This document shows positions 1 to 11,865 of a stretch of DNA of 64,000 nucleotides, one piece after another. The stretch comes from Crambe crambe. Its lineage: Eukaryota; Porifera; Demospongiae; Poecilosclerida; Crambeidae. Location: the NCBI GenBank assembly GCA_963924555.1, contig OZ004587.1, positions 4,030,001 through 4,094,000 on the forward strand, written 5' to 3'. Position numbers and translations under genes: made by a program. Each line of letters starts with the position of its first letter. Position 1 is the first letter of the stretch. The notes beneath the pieces were generated by a model. That model was not told the origin of the DNA. It ran no database searches and saw only the letters and a program-made list of their open reading frames with translations.

Positions 1-2
1 AT

Positions 3-3000
3 TTAATCTTTTGCTACACTGCACAAAACATTGCCAAAAAACTTACCAAAAATGAAGCCATGCTTTTACCCACAATTTACAGGAGTTTCTTTGAATCAGC
101 TGCTTTGAAAACATCCCTCTATCCTTACCTGAACTTAACCACTAGTGATATTCCATCCACACTCTGGTTCATATCTAGACTTCATCATTACCTGGGGGAA
201 GATATAGTGATGGAGTGTAAACACAAAAGAATTGGAACAATGATTTATCATAAAAATTGTGACCTCTCAAGTGCTTTATCTCATGCTCTTGGACAACAGA
301 AGACAGCAAATAAACATGAGCCTGACAGTACTACAATAGTTAATACTGTTGAACACAATGTACCAACAAAACAGGACATTGAAATAGTAGCACTGTATTT
401 AAATACCAAATTACATGAACAATCTAGAAAACTTGTACAAGAATTCAGGGAGCCAGAAAATTATACCAAAATGAGTATTTCAAATATATTAAAAAATACC
501 GACCCCATACTTATTCAGTTTCTCAAGCAGTTAACCTGCATAGTCAATGAACGAAGAAAGAAGCACATTACCACTGAAGAAGGCATGGACATACGAACCA
601 TCCGACAATTTTATGCATTATGTGTTCTACTCTTTAACACTAACAGCATATGTAGTGCACCTATGCATGTATTATTAACCGAGATAATCTTATGTCACAA
701 GGGAAGTTTGGAATTGGTCAAGATAATGAACAGGATTGGAGCCGTGGCAAGTTTAGATACATGCAATCGACTGTCAACCTTGGTGGTCCAAAAGAGACTC
801 AGAGATGGCATAAAAATCCACCTTGTTCCAGGCATGCTATCAGTTATATCTATTGATAACATTGACATTCAGTTACCTCATGGTATAGTTTCTTGCATGG
901 ATGATACAAGGAGTTGGCATGGTACATCCACCCAATGTACACAGCCCATGCCAATAACAGGCATGCTTAGTGCTGAAGAAAGGGTAAGCAATTCTGCTAG
1001 TCAGCAAACTGAAAGTTCACCAGTAGTGGTACACAGGCACAAAAGGAGAAAGCGTACTTTAACTGAGCAAAGTTCACCTCATACCCATGTTATGGAGTCT
1101 GATCTAGAAAATGGAATTGGTATAGATAATCTATTGTACCAGCAGAGTGACACAACTCCCAACATCAATGATTTCTTAATTACTGGAACTGAGAGTGCTA
1201 CTTTGGACAAACTAAAACGAGATATTCACTTTGCTATGCTATTGAAACACTTCAATAAGCTTGGGGATGACAGTACAACCCCTCTCCCAGCAATACCATC
1301 ATTTATCCACTGCCTGCAAAAGCTATCCACTGAAGCAGAATGTTCAAATGTAGTGTATGTTGATGTTCTTAGTGAAAAGGCTGATTCCAAAGCCACTTTG
1401 CTACACATAGGACAAATACACAAAACATTCATTACTGAACTTGATCAAAAGTGGGTATTAGTTGTTGGTGATGCCAAAATATATGATGTACTTCAGGCAA
1501 TTCGCATTGAATATGGGGATAATGTTAATTGGCTCATTCCTATCCCTGGAGACTGGCATACACTATACAACTATCAGAAAGTGTTAATGAAACCATACTA
1601 TGATGCAGGGTTGGTTAACTTGGCTAAAAAAGCCGGTTTCAGGTCAGAGACTCTTAAGTCTCTAAAAACGTCATCTAATTTTAGAAGAACACACCTATTT
1701 CTTTTAGAGTGTTTTGAATCAGTGTATGAGTACTTCTTACAGTCCTATGGCGAGAGTATTGATGAATTTCAAGCCAGTCTTTGCAACCTACTAGACAAGT
1801 TCAAACAAATAAAAAACGAAGTGGATCTGGAAGAGTTCCGATTAATGGCAAGTTCTTTCGTTGCCAATAAACTACCTACACTTTATAGCAAATTTTTGAA
1901 GCACCTTGAAACACTTGTAAAAAAACATGATACATACAAATTTTGGCATGGCTTTTTATTTGAAGATTGCTTACCCTATCTATCTCTGTATATATCTATC
2001 AGATACAGAAACTGGGAGATGCGTGTAGCTAGCCTAAAGCATATGGTTCCACTCTACACTGCATTTGATCATGGCACATATCAAAGGCTACTCCCTCGGC
2101 ACTTGTTTGATTTATGCAGACTTCCAGACTGCTTAAAATTACAATTGAAAAGGGGGGCATTTGCCGTTCGCCTGTCACCTTCTGATTGGTGTGGAGTAGC
2201 TTTAGATGAGTGCCATGAGATGAAAATTAATAAGGATTGTAAGCTGGCAGTTGTTCGACCAAACAGGGAAAAGATGACCCACTTATCAAACTACCTTCCT
2301 TTTCGATCTGCATGCATTAATAATTTGAAATCCCAAATTCTTCCAAAACAAAACAGGACAACCTGCTACACCCCTACCACCAGAGACAAGATTGTCGAAG
2401 AGAATACCAAAGCTATGGTACATGCTCTGAGCTCACATGGGATGGTTGATAGTGATCAGGAACACACACTCTGCACTCTCATAGACCACAAACAAGCTAC
2501 CCCAGACCAGTCAAATGACCTTCTCCATTTTAGAAAAATTGGTCAAGAGGCATTTGAAGCACATGTGAAGTACAGAATATTGAAAGAAGCAAGCACAACA
2601 GCACCGGTCCGGAAAAAGCGATTGTTGACATTTAGTATCACACAGACTCAAAGAAACAGAATTAAAAGTGTAGAAAAAGAAAGAAAAATCACACAACGCT
2701 TTTTAAAGCGCCATCTAGCATGGGCAACACCAACCCCCGGTCAAAACCCATTTCAATCTATCTCAAGTGTTCCCCTGGCTCTTGTAGGTAAAGATGGGCT
2801 CCCTTACAAATCTGCTAAACATTTAACCACGAAATATCTGACAAACAGGTACAAAGACATATTGCTTACTTCTCTTCAATGGACTCCAACTTCCGTCATT
2901 CTTGAAGGAATGTTCATGATACAGATGACTCCTTTCCCTACAATTCAAAAAATGAAAGAATATGCCAAAATGTTGTGTGAGGTATATAAAATAACACTTC

Positions 3001-4038
3001 AACCATGGTTCAAGGGAAGTACACGTAGTTTTTGATAACCAAGGTAGTTTGCCTGAGACACCTAAAGAAATTGAACAGGGTCGTCGAGATGCAGCAGTTA
3101 CTGCTGAATTGGCAGATCACGAGTGTGTGGTTTTTCACTCGGATACTACAATCCCCAAAAGGTGGAGAACAATTTTAGCATGCAGAACATGCAAGGCAGA
3201 TCTAACTTCCTACCTTGGAAGAGAATTATTGGAGATTGTACCCAGTTACATGAAAGAGCCTGAACAAGAGTTTTTCACAAACATTAAAGGTACAACATAT
3301 AGTTGTAATCAGTTGGAAGGGACTATGGAAAGACCATCATTAAACACAACAATGGATGAAGCTGATATGCAACTTTGGTTACGGTGTGTGCACTGTACTG
3401 GTTCCAAAGTACTCATTTATAGTCCTGACACAGATGTGTACCATGTCGGCTTGCCAATTGCTAAAACGATGCCTGGAAAACACATAGTGATCCAAATTAG
3501 CAAAAGCTTGGTTGAAAACCCTGCCCTTCTTGATATGGATGCTCTATTGTTTGCTATAGATAGGGACCCTGACCTGAGTGCAATCCCACTTCTCCATCGA
3601 CCCCAGGTTATCCAAACCCTCTATGTGTGTACTGGGTGTGATTATGTTTCTTTCTTTGTTGGAATTGGGAAATGTGCATTTCTTTCAACATTCTTTCAAT
3701 ATGCCAGTTTCATTTCCGAGGGATCACAACTTCCTGGGTCTCTCGGAATGATCACTCTGAACCATGACGATCCTTCGCTGTATGCTTTTCTAAGACTAGT
3801 AGGCTGTGCATATTTTAAGAAGCATTCCTCAGCTTTTGAACACAAAACACCAGTATCATTATACCATTCTATACCAAGTGGGTCAAATGACCTAGACACT
3901 CATGCTCAGTGGTTGGAAAAGATAAGGAAGTGATTTTGGCTTAGAGCAGATCGTGAGGCCCATAATTTACCATCAACTGAGGCTCTGAAGCTTCATTGGT
4001 ACAGGAGTCTGGGTATTAGGATTGTGGCATTCCTCTAC
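3..4038 (+). pseudogene. Broken multi-domain gene, N-terminal and PIN-like nuclease part (DUF6589-like layout)
   Basis: The frame is open from the left edge, so the true start is probably outside the window; the first ATG is at 60. Frame 1 runs to a TGA at 3033-3035. Around residues 460-560 the protein has a 'VVGDAKIYDVL...PGDWHTLYNYQKVLMKPYYDAGL' type core (quoted in part), like the uncharacterised DUF6589-type proteins that are multi-copy in cnidarians and sponges. The sequence continues one frame over from about 2995 with REVHVVFDNQGS, and then shows EAD (about 3358) and SPDTDV (about 3420), the acidic pattern of PIN/XPG-I-like nucleases. The same frame runs through a TGA at 3931 (probably an old CGA arginine codon) to 4038. 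A further shift near 4009 leads into WVLGLWHSSTDN. Three lesions argue for a pseudogene; an intron or recoding at the first is less likely. Family name is from memory. Confidence 0.72.
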
Positions 4039-4584
4039 TGACAATGACATTGAACTTCCAGGTATGTATAGTGACTAATCTAAGTAAGGTTAATATTTTG
4101 TGTTATTATAATAGCACTTACTGATTATGGATGGCAGCGAGGTAATGGAAACATGTTGGAGATAGTTTGGGACACACCTGAGAACGTGGCCAAAGTTCAC
4201 CATACACTGGAATATGTTTTCCATGGATGCAAGTGTAAGACAGGATGTAATTCAGGATGTAATTCAAGGCGTTGTAAGTGCAAGAAGGACGAAACGACAT
4301 GTAGGCCAGGATGCCAGTGCATAGGCTGCTCTAACACTCCTGCAAATGCTGCTTCAAATGACCAAGATAACGAACTCCAGCACTTAGAGATGGATCAACG
4401 CCCGGAAGAAAGTGATGATGATTTCTTAATTGAAGCCAGTGACAAATCCGATGACGATATTGATGATCATGTGGAGTACATGTATCAAGATGATGAGGAC
4501 ATTGACAATATCATGCAATCGGTGTTTGGTGCTGACTCACAATCTGAAAGTGAAGATGATTTCAGTGATACGTGTATATTATGA
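4010..4584 (+). pseudogene. Last exons of the same broken gene: tesmin/TSO1-like CXC domain and acidic tail
   Basis: This is the 3' end of the gene that starts at the left edge. The reading frame from about 4010 runs to 4061. A 53-nt intron (4062-4114, GTATGT...ATAG) then joins it to 4115-4584, restoring the phrase ELPALTDYGWQRGNGNMLEIVWD. Residues coded at about 4225-4340 carry the pattern CKCKTGC...CNSRRCKCKK...CRPGCQCIGC, a cysteine-rich CXC motif of the tesmin/TSO1 type that binds zinc and DNA in other proteins. The tail (about 4380-4580) is very rich in Asp, Glu and Ser. A CXC domain downstream of a nuclease-like core suggests a DNA-acting protein, possibly of mobile origin; that is inference. 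This part is intact, but it depends on an upstream frame that is broken. Confidence 0.7.
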
Positions 4585-5647
4585 CAATCATGTGAATCTG
4601 AAGCTACACTAAACAGTATACAGGGTTCCAAGATCATGGGCCATTTCCTGTACGCAACTTTGTACACTTTTATACTTAGTACAAATATTCCCAATATAGT
4701 GCACTACTTGGTGATGATAAATCCAGTTGTGTTCCTTAACTGAACAAATGCATACAATTTTTTTTAAAAAATGAGTCTTAAAAACCCGCAGCATAGCCGC
4801 TCTTCTTTATGGAAGCTATTTTTTTCAAATTCATTCAAAGAGCTACATAAATATGATATTTTGTTACCTTAACACTCCAAGAAGGTGCGCTGATAAATTA
4901 GATTTCTTTGAAAAGACCCTAGCGAGCACAGTGTGTCAAGCAACAAGATCATGTACCTGGCAGCCATTTTCGTAATTCAGCCAGCTGTAATGACGTCACG
5001 CGCAAAATTAAAAAACCGGAAGTCAGAACGTTGGCGATTAGACTGTATTAATAGATCTAATACTAGGGCAATGTTCAACATTCAGTTGACAGCGAGCGAG
5101 CAAGCAAGTATTCTTCAACGATTTTCATTTGCTGTTGAGTATCTGTAGCAATGTGCAGCATTTGATAGTGAGCAATTAAAGTAGCTGATAGGCTTCAGTG
5201 CTTGATATTGTTAAGAGTCATGTAAGTGGTGGCAGGCAGCTGCATACATGCTTACCTCAAAGCACTTAGATGAGCCTAGTGCCTACAAGCCGCTTAGATA
5301 AGCCTCTTGTCAGTCTTGTGCCTGCTGCCCAAAAGGCTGTAGAAATGTTGAGCTGATAGTTCATTTGTGCTTTGCTGTGTGTTATGTAGCTAAGTGGCAG
5401 GCAGCTGCATGCATAGAAAGCTAAGTACTTACCACAAAGCACTTGGATATGTCTAGTGCCTACAATCCACTTAGATAAGCCTAGCCCTACTATCCACCAT
5501 GCTATAATTATACAAAGCGATGTAGAAATCAATCAAGCAATTGCAACTGGAGCATGCGCATAAATGCACGCGCAGGGGCGCTACTATTGCACGACACGTA
5601 CGTACGTACGTACGCCTGGGGCATTTTGGAGTGTAGACCTAGATATA

Positions 5648-5907
5648 CAAGTGAGCGTAAAAAATTTCTTCTAAATAAAAAGGTTAAGTAGGGATAGCCT
5701 AAAATCTAGCTGGGCTATAATAATGTACTGCAGCCTCATATGAAAACAATCCCTACATCTACATCCACTACCTATAGCTAGCTATGGCAGTTGTAAAAGT
5801 AGGGATTGTTTTCATATGAGGCTGCAGTACATTATTATAGCCCAGCTAGATTTTAGGCTATCCCTACTTAACCTTTTTATTTAGAAGAAATTTTTTACGC
5901 TCACTTG
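5648..5907. mobile_element. Fold-back MITE, terminal repeat CAAGTGAGCG family, copy 1
   Basis: Two arms of about 100 bp (5648-5755 and 5805-5907) are near-perfect reverse complements around a 50-bp centre, with ends CAAGTGAGCG and CGCTCACTTG. Related sequence occurs at 60981-61085, 61468-61872 and 48551-48610. The flank 5908-6105 also matches 60670-60980 in reverse orientation, so this copy and the one at 60.9 kb share a longer unit. No clear target duplication is visible. No coding capacity. Confidence 0.8.
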
Positions 5908-6673
5908 TTTCCATCCTTTTTTCTTATTGCTTGAAGTTGAATGTAAGTTTGTGTATGTAAAGAATTGAATGGCAGTAGTGACCGTCACTTCAACTGAGAC
6001 ACTACAGCCAAGTACTGGCTATAATACTACTATAAGATGAGCATCTGTACTGTAATTCAGCAAGGAGTGACTGGAACATCATCAGATAAGAATAAAATTA
6101 GCTACCTAAACGATTAAACTGAGAAGCTTACGTGGCTCCGCCCATAAGCCCCGCCCCCTACCGACGTGCGCTTCAAAATGGCGTCGAAAGATTGGCTAGT
6201 GTTCCGAGTGCTCGAATAGTGAAGTAGAGCCTTAGTCAAAACTAATAGCAAAAGATCAGCCTCTAGGTGCCGCTCTAACAGATGGCCAAAGCAGAATTTT
6301 GATGACTATAGCCAGTAAGCCGGTACGTCGATCTTATATTTATTATCCTTATTATTATTATTATTATTATTATAAAGAAAAAGAACAAAAGTCAATTTTA
6401 GACATCGTTTTTTTCTTATGTTAGCGAATGAATTTTTGGTTTTGGAACATTCTCCTCTCTTCTTTGTAGATGTAATAATTCACTGTAGCCTTCTGAGAAC
6501 CTGTAGAGCAAGGGTAGAAGAGAAAGAAGAGTTTTTAGTTCATACAGTCTTATGAGCTTTGACCCGCCATCCCTACTTAGAGAGTGCTAGCGCACTCTCT
6601 GATATATATATATTTAAAATTTCAATGAGTCATGACCTGAGAGTCAGCTCACTCGCTTCGCTCGCTCGCTGCA

Positions 6674-7950
6674 ATTACACGGAACAGGATTGGAAACTCG
6701 TCACGTGCGCCCATAGGCCTAATATAATTGTAAACGGACAATCCTTGCCATAGCATTTTTGCTCCGTTGCCATGGTTTTAGGCGATATTGTAGACGCCCT
6801 GTCTTGTGGTTTTGTGGTTTTTGCAAAGCATGCTACAGTTTGCTAGGCCAGGACTGTCCGTGAAACATGCACGGAACTTACCACGATCATCTTTTCTTAT
6901 TGCAGGTGAAAAAGCAGTAACCATACGAGAGTTGGGCTGAAATATTTTGTGTCACATTTTCTCTAGTTAGGAGATAGCATTAAAGTTTTAGCAAGTATAA
7001 ATTGCATGCATTGAGGTATGAACTACTGGATTAAATGACTTTCTTATGTATGAATTCTGTTATAACTTGTTTAATGGTCATATTTTATATAAATTTGGTA
7101 CATTACTTTGTGTAACAAAAACACTATGAAAATAAGAGAAATGTATGTTCATTTGAATATGTATGGAAGCAGTAACAGCATTACTATTGGAATGAAACGA
7201 GTAGAACTTCGAAGTACAATGTTGTGCATTATAAAATTGTCATGAAAATAGCTAGCTAGCTAGGCATATTATCATTAGACAAGGATGAGTAGCTAGAAGA
7301 AAATTGATATTTGATACAAGGAAGAACCACGAGAGGAAGAGAAAAGAGAAGATGACACATCTCTGATTATCCAAATCCCACATTCCATCTACTGAGCTCC
7401 TCTGCCAAGAGTTTATACACCATGCTGACAAGATCACAGTCCAGTAGCTATACCCAGGGAGTGGGCAGTGCAGTTCATTACAACTAATAATTGCCTCACC
7501 TTACAAAATGTGAGATATAACCAGTGAAAGAAGAGAGCGGAAGCAATTTCTGCCTGCAAAGTCAGAGGCAGATTACTGGGCCATTGCTGGGTCGTGCACC
7601 ATGATCAGCTTAAAGATCAGAAGAGCAAGAAGGGAATGTTTGAATTTCAGTGGGATATCAGAGAATGATATAGCTAAGGGTGAGCATTTAAAATGTGTAC
7701 TCGTATTGTAAATAGTTTACAAGTCACAGAATAACCCCACATTTTATGCATCCACCTCTTCCTATCATCATCCAAGTCAGCAAACAGCAACTCCAAAAAA
7801 TATCAGTCCTGTTTGACTTATAACAGAGCCACCACCTGTGCTGAAAGATGCTTATTAACTAGGCCGCATATTGTGAGCATAGCAGGCCGCACGCGCTATG
7901 GCACGGATAGTCCGCGAATTTGGGGAGTTTCCAATCCTGTTCCGTGTAAT
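6674..7950. mobile_element. Candidate element bounded by 26-bp inverted repeats
   Basis: The sequence starting ATTACACGGAACAGGATTGG at 6674 recurs as its exact reverse complement ending at 7950. The 1.25-kb interior has no recognised protein. Adjacent sequence on the inner side (GCCATAGC words near 6745 and 7895) is also partly inverted. No target duplication was seen, so this may be two solo ends rather than one element. Confidence 0.5.
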
Positions 7951-9379
7951 ATATCTATGTTATTATTTTATAGCCCGTTGCCATGGTAACGGACCGATTT
8001 ACATGGATTTATAAATGTGATACAGTGCATGTAATTGTACCCTGGGGTGGTGTTTACAGGGAAAAGTTAGATATAGATTCTGCAAAGTTGATATTGTACT
8101 TTTAAGGAGTTGTGACTAGACTGAAAGGTGAGTATGTGACAGTATAGAGTTCTGTCCTTATACTAACTACTCTCAGAAAAGAATTTTAATATTATTCATT
8201 GAACACGGTGCGCACGCTATAATGATATTCATTGACCACATTCCCCATTTCAAACCCAACAAGCTTTTCAGAGAGTAGCCAGCATAAAAGGCAGAACTTG
8301 CGAGCTGTGTAACAGCGTGGCTGGTATTCTGCACTAGCTGCCCTACTTGCCATTCAGCGCCCAACCATAATTATGACGCTGTGCCCCTACCTTACGTGGG
8401 CAACACAGTGAGTGGGTGGGTTATAGAGTGAAAGCTAGTTCGGTACCATACGAATCACGACGTTGAAGTGGGATGGCCATATTCTTGTAAGCAGCCAAAA
8501 GTAGCTACATCGCTATAGAGACTTAGAGAGTGCTAGCGCACTAGCACTCTCTAGCTCTGATTGTGACATTTACTTAATAATTACATCATCAATCGTGTTA
8601 TGAATATTATGTATATGCATGTGGTCAAAATTTACAGGCCCGTGCGTGCAGTATAAACCAGGCTCTCCTTTCCGCCCCCACATTTCCCGTTTCACTGAGA
8701 GCCTGGGAACGAGGCTACAGATTGGCTGTGCTAAATATCCATATTTTTGCTGCTGGTTAGTCGAAGTAGTTTTGAAGATTCTAGCTCCGGAGTAAAAAGG
8801 TGTCCGAAATTTGGCAACTTTACCTTACTTAATGCCAATAATGGTGCGTGCAAGAGCTGAAATGGACTGAGGAAGCAATCGACCTCTCGAAGTTCAGAAG
8901 TAAGTCCATAGCATAGCTAGTAACTTCACCACCTTACTCGTACAAAAAGCAAATTTTTTGCTGCTAAGACACCCATGCCAGCCTTTGTGTAAGGTAGGCG
9001 GGGGTAACTCCGGACGAACTTTGAATTGGGAAGGATAACTTTGGAATGGAAGCAGCTATGATCGAGCAGTAAAGTTCAAAAAGAAGCTGAACTCTCCATC
9101 TATCAAGGCCCCAAGCGTTATTATTTTAGTACTTACTCTTGTGAAGTTATTGGGCAAAATTCATAGCTAGTATAAAATCGCGGTTTGGGGTAACTCCGGA
9201 CACTACTGGTAGAAATCTCTGATAGAGCTAGCTAGCAACCCAGCATGAAAAATTTTAGAGAGAGATGACCTTGGTTTATCTGATACACATGCACTTTTTT
9301 CCTGCGCTCTCTTGATGTTCAACCAGGCCTGCTTGAAATGTACAAGATCGTTACAAATGAGATCAATTTAATTATCCTA

Positions 9380-9945
9380 TAGGGTAGGTGTGGGTATTAT
9401 GAGTCAGTCCCTATTATGGGTTCACCACTTGATAAGAATCTACAAGAGTTGATACTTTAGATATGAAAACTTAATCATTTTTTTGGTCTTTTGATCAAAT
9501 AAAATCATCCAGAAAATGCCTTATTCATGCATAAACATAATCTTAAATGAGAAGTTTAAAAATGGGTACAATCGTAACCAATCTGAATAAAAAAAGCACA
9601 GGGAAGCAATGATGCCACAAGATGGAGTAAAAAATGAATTTTAAAGTAATCTAAGGTTATTATTTTTATTTTGTAGAAATCTTAGCTACATTATCAATTT
9701 TTAGAGACAAAAATCAAGCCAGCGACTCATAATTCATACCTATGACTCATAATACCTTCCTGAGTATGTTATGTAAGATCATAACTCCTATCTACAAGAT
9801 GCAATATTTTTATTACTTTCTCCACACATTAGTTCTACATAACCTATTTTATATCTGGAGCAATTTTCAGGATTCTAAGATAGTCCATTTTTCCAAGAAA
9901 AGAGCAACAATACTTAGCTGACTCATAATACCCACACCTACCCTA
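9380..9945. mobile_element. Non-autonomous element with 28-bp terminal inverted repeats
   Basis: TAGGGTAGGTGTGGGTATTA begins at 9380 and its reverse complement ends at 9945; the match continues to about 28 bp (ending GAGTCAG). The interior is AT-rich and non-coding, and GACTCATAAT words are scattered inside it. No unambiguous target duplication is visible. Confidence 0.7.
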
Positions 9946-10059
9946 ATAATTATGTAGGAGTATTTATAGGGAAACTGTACTCAATAATATTAGCTATCAT
10001 TCCAGGAACCCATTAAATTTTTAGTTCAGTTGGTGATTCCTCACGGCAATGGAATGGCA

Positions 10060-10460
10060 TATGCCAGCTATGTACATATTAATGACTCTGTATAATTATA
10101 TGCTAGCTATGTATAATGCCAGCTATGTACTCTGTATAATAATATGCCAGCTATGTATATATGCCAGCTATATACTATGTATATAATGCCAGCTATGTAC
10201 TATGCCAGCTGTGTATATATGCCAGCTGTGTATATATGCCAGCTATGTGCTATGTATATAATGCCAGCTATGTACAGCAGATTGCAGTAATCTTGCAACA
10301 GGAAATCCAAAACTGCAAAACCAATATTTACATAGCCTCCTTTCAAGTAGCCCAACTCCAAAGTCATTTGAAAGGAGGCTATGTAAATTTTGGTTTTGCT
10401 GTTCTGGATTTCATGTTGCAAGATCACTGCAATCTGCTGTATATATGCCAGCTATGTACT
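10060..10460. repeat. TGCCAGCTATGTA tandem array interrupted by a MITE
   Basis: Degenerate copies of ATGCCAGCTATGTAYTATGTATATA run from about 10060 to 10265 and resume after 10441. The intervening 10273-10441 is a palindromic MITE, so that element inserted into the array. Open frames here are repeat-derived and not genes. Confidence 0.7.
10273..10441. mobile_element. Palindromic MITE, TACAGCAGATTGCAG family, copy 1
   Basis: A hairpin-forming element with ends TACAGCAGATTGCAGTRATC and its complement, flanked by TA as in Tc1/mariner-type insertions. Other copies lie at 16346-16496, 31130-31252 and 35965-36134. The arms include the shared segment ATTTACATAGCCTCCTTTCA. Confidence 0.8.
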
Positions 10461-11865
10461 ATGTACTGTAGATTTCAGGTTGGTTGTCAGAAAGGTTAGG
10501 GGAATAGGTGGATACAGTTTGTCCTATGGTTTACACAACTGCATGGATTGAATAGGACATAAAGGATCAGGTTTCTTAGGTCCTTGTAAGCCACTACCTA
10601 TTTCTCATTCCTTATGGACAACCATCCTGAAATCTACAGTATATAATGCTACAATGTATCAAAGGGTAGTGAGGTGAGTTTCCCACACCCCAAGGGAATC
10701 CTCAAGCTTACAATAACAGAAAAGGACAGCAGAAAGGGCCGGTTTATAATAACAATAATTTACAATAACCAGTCAGATTGAACATTCATGTTGAGTATTG
10801 TTCCCTCCAGTCAGATTGAACATTTATTACCTACACTGTTGAAGGTAGGGCAATTCCAAGCAGTTCATAACTCCTCAGAAAATTCCAGGTAGTGTCCATT
10901 AGTTCTAGAGAAAAAGCAACTCTGGTCATGCCTGCACACTATACTAGCTACTGGAAAAGTTTGTAGGCAGTTTCAAACAATAGTCAGAGAGAAGCTATAG
11001 TATAAAGCTTAAAGAAGAGGTACCAAATGTAGCATACATTCCAAACATAATTAATATAAGCTGGAAAGCCTACCCTGTTTACATGACTCATAACTGCTGG
11101 ATTCTCTGTGGATGGAGTTTTTCATGGATGACTAGCTACAACCTAATTTTCTACTTTAGTCTAAGCTCTAAAAACTTTGTTAGAAAAAAAATGGACATGA
11201 CTCGCTAAATTACTCCTACAATTTTTGCATAATGGTTAATACTAATTGTAATCAATCCCTAATTGCACTCGTAGTTTTATAATTGCACTCCTGGCTACAT
11301 CTGCACATGTGCAGACAAATAATAGCGATGTTTCTGAAGATGGTAGGCTAGCTTGATTTATTCCTACCAGGTTTTTTCAAAGTGAATTGCTTATCTAAGT
11401 GGATTGATGACCACCCACTAGGCTTATGTAAGCGTTTTGTGGCAAGCATTACAGGTTCATAATTATTAGCTAACAGCTTCCTACATGCAGCTGCAAGTAA
11501 TCTATCACACGGATTAATAGGCAATCACATGCTTTTGAGGGCAATTTGAGTATAATTGCACGAGAAACTGTCTAAAATTGTACTTGGCTTCATCTCATGC
11601 AATTACTTAGCCGGTTTCTCATGCAATTATACCCAAATTGCACTCAAAAGCATGTGATTAGCTACCTATACAAATTATAATTCCAGGTTATCTAGCTAAA
11701 TCATTATAATAATGGTTATTATTCATTTTCTTCTCCTTTTCTTTTCTTTTTTCCAGATCCAATCAGCCATTACATCCAACTTCCCCCTCCCCCCCAAGCT
11801 GCCTCTATGCGCGCACTCATTTCGGTGCATTAATTTTATACTATCGAGTCTCAAAGCTAAACTTG

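Larger units (their letters stand above)
4585..11865. other. Repeat-rich intergenic stretch with no recognised gene
   Basis: No open frame here gave a recognisable protein. The stretch holds inverted-repeat elements at 5648-5907, 6674-7950, 9380-9945 and 10273-10441. It also holds a TGCCAGCTATGTA-rich tandem array (10060-10460) and pieces of dispersed families shared with other parts of the window. One family at 5060-5540 recurs at 24070-24330 and 51150-51250; another at 11521-11680 recurs at 49560-49710. The palindrome AGAGAGTGCTAGCGCACTCTCT occurs near 6580, with a related form near 8525. Confidence 0.6.

Noticed and set aside
10161..10499. Plus and minus open frames
   Set aside because: They translate a tandem repeat and a palindromic MITE.
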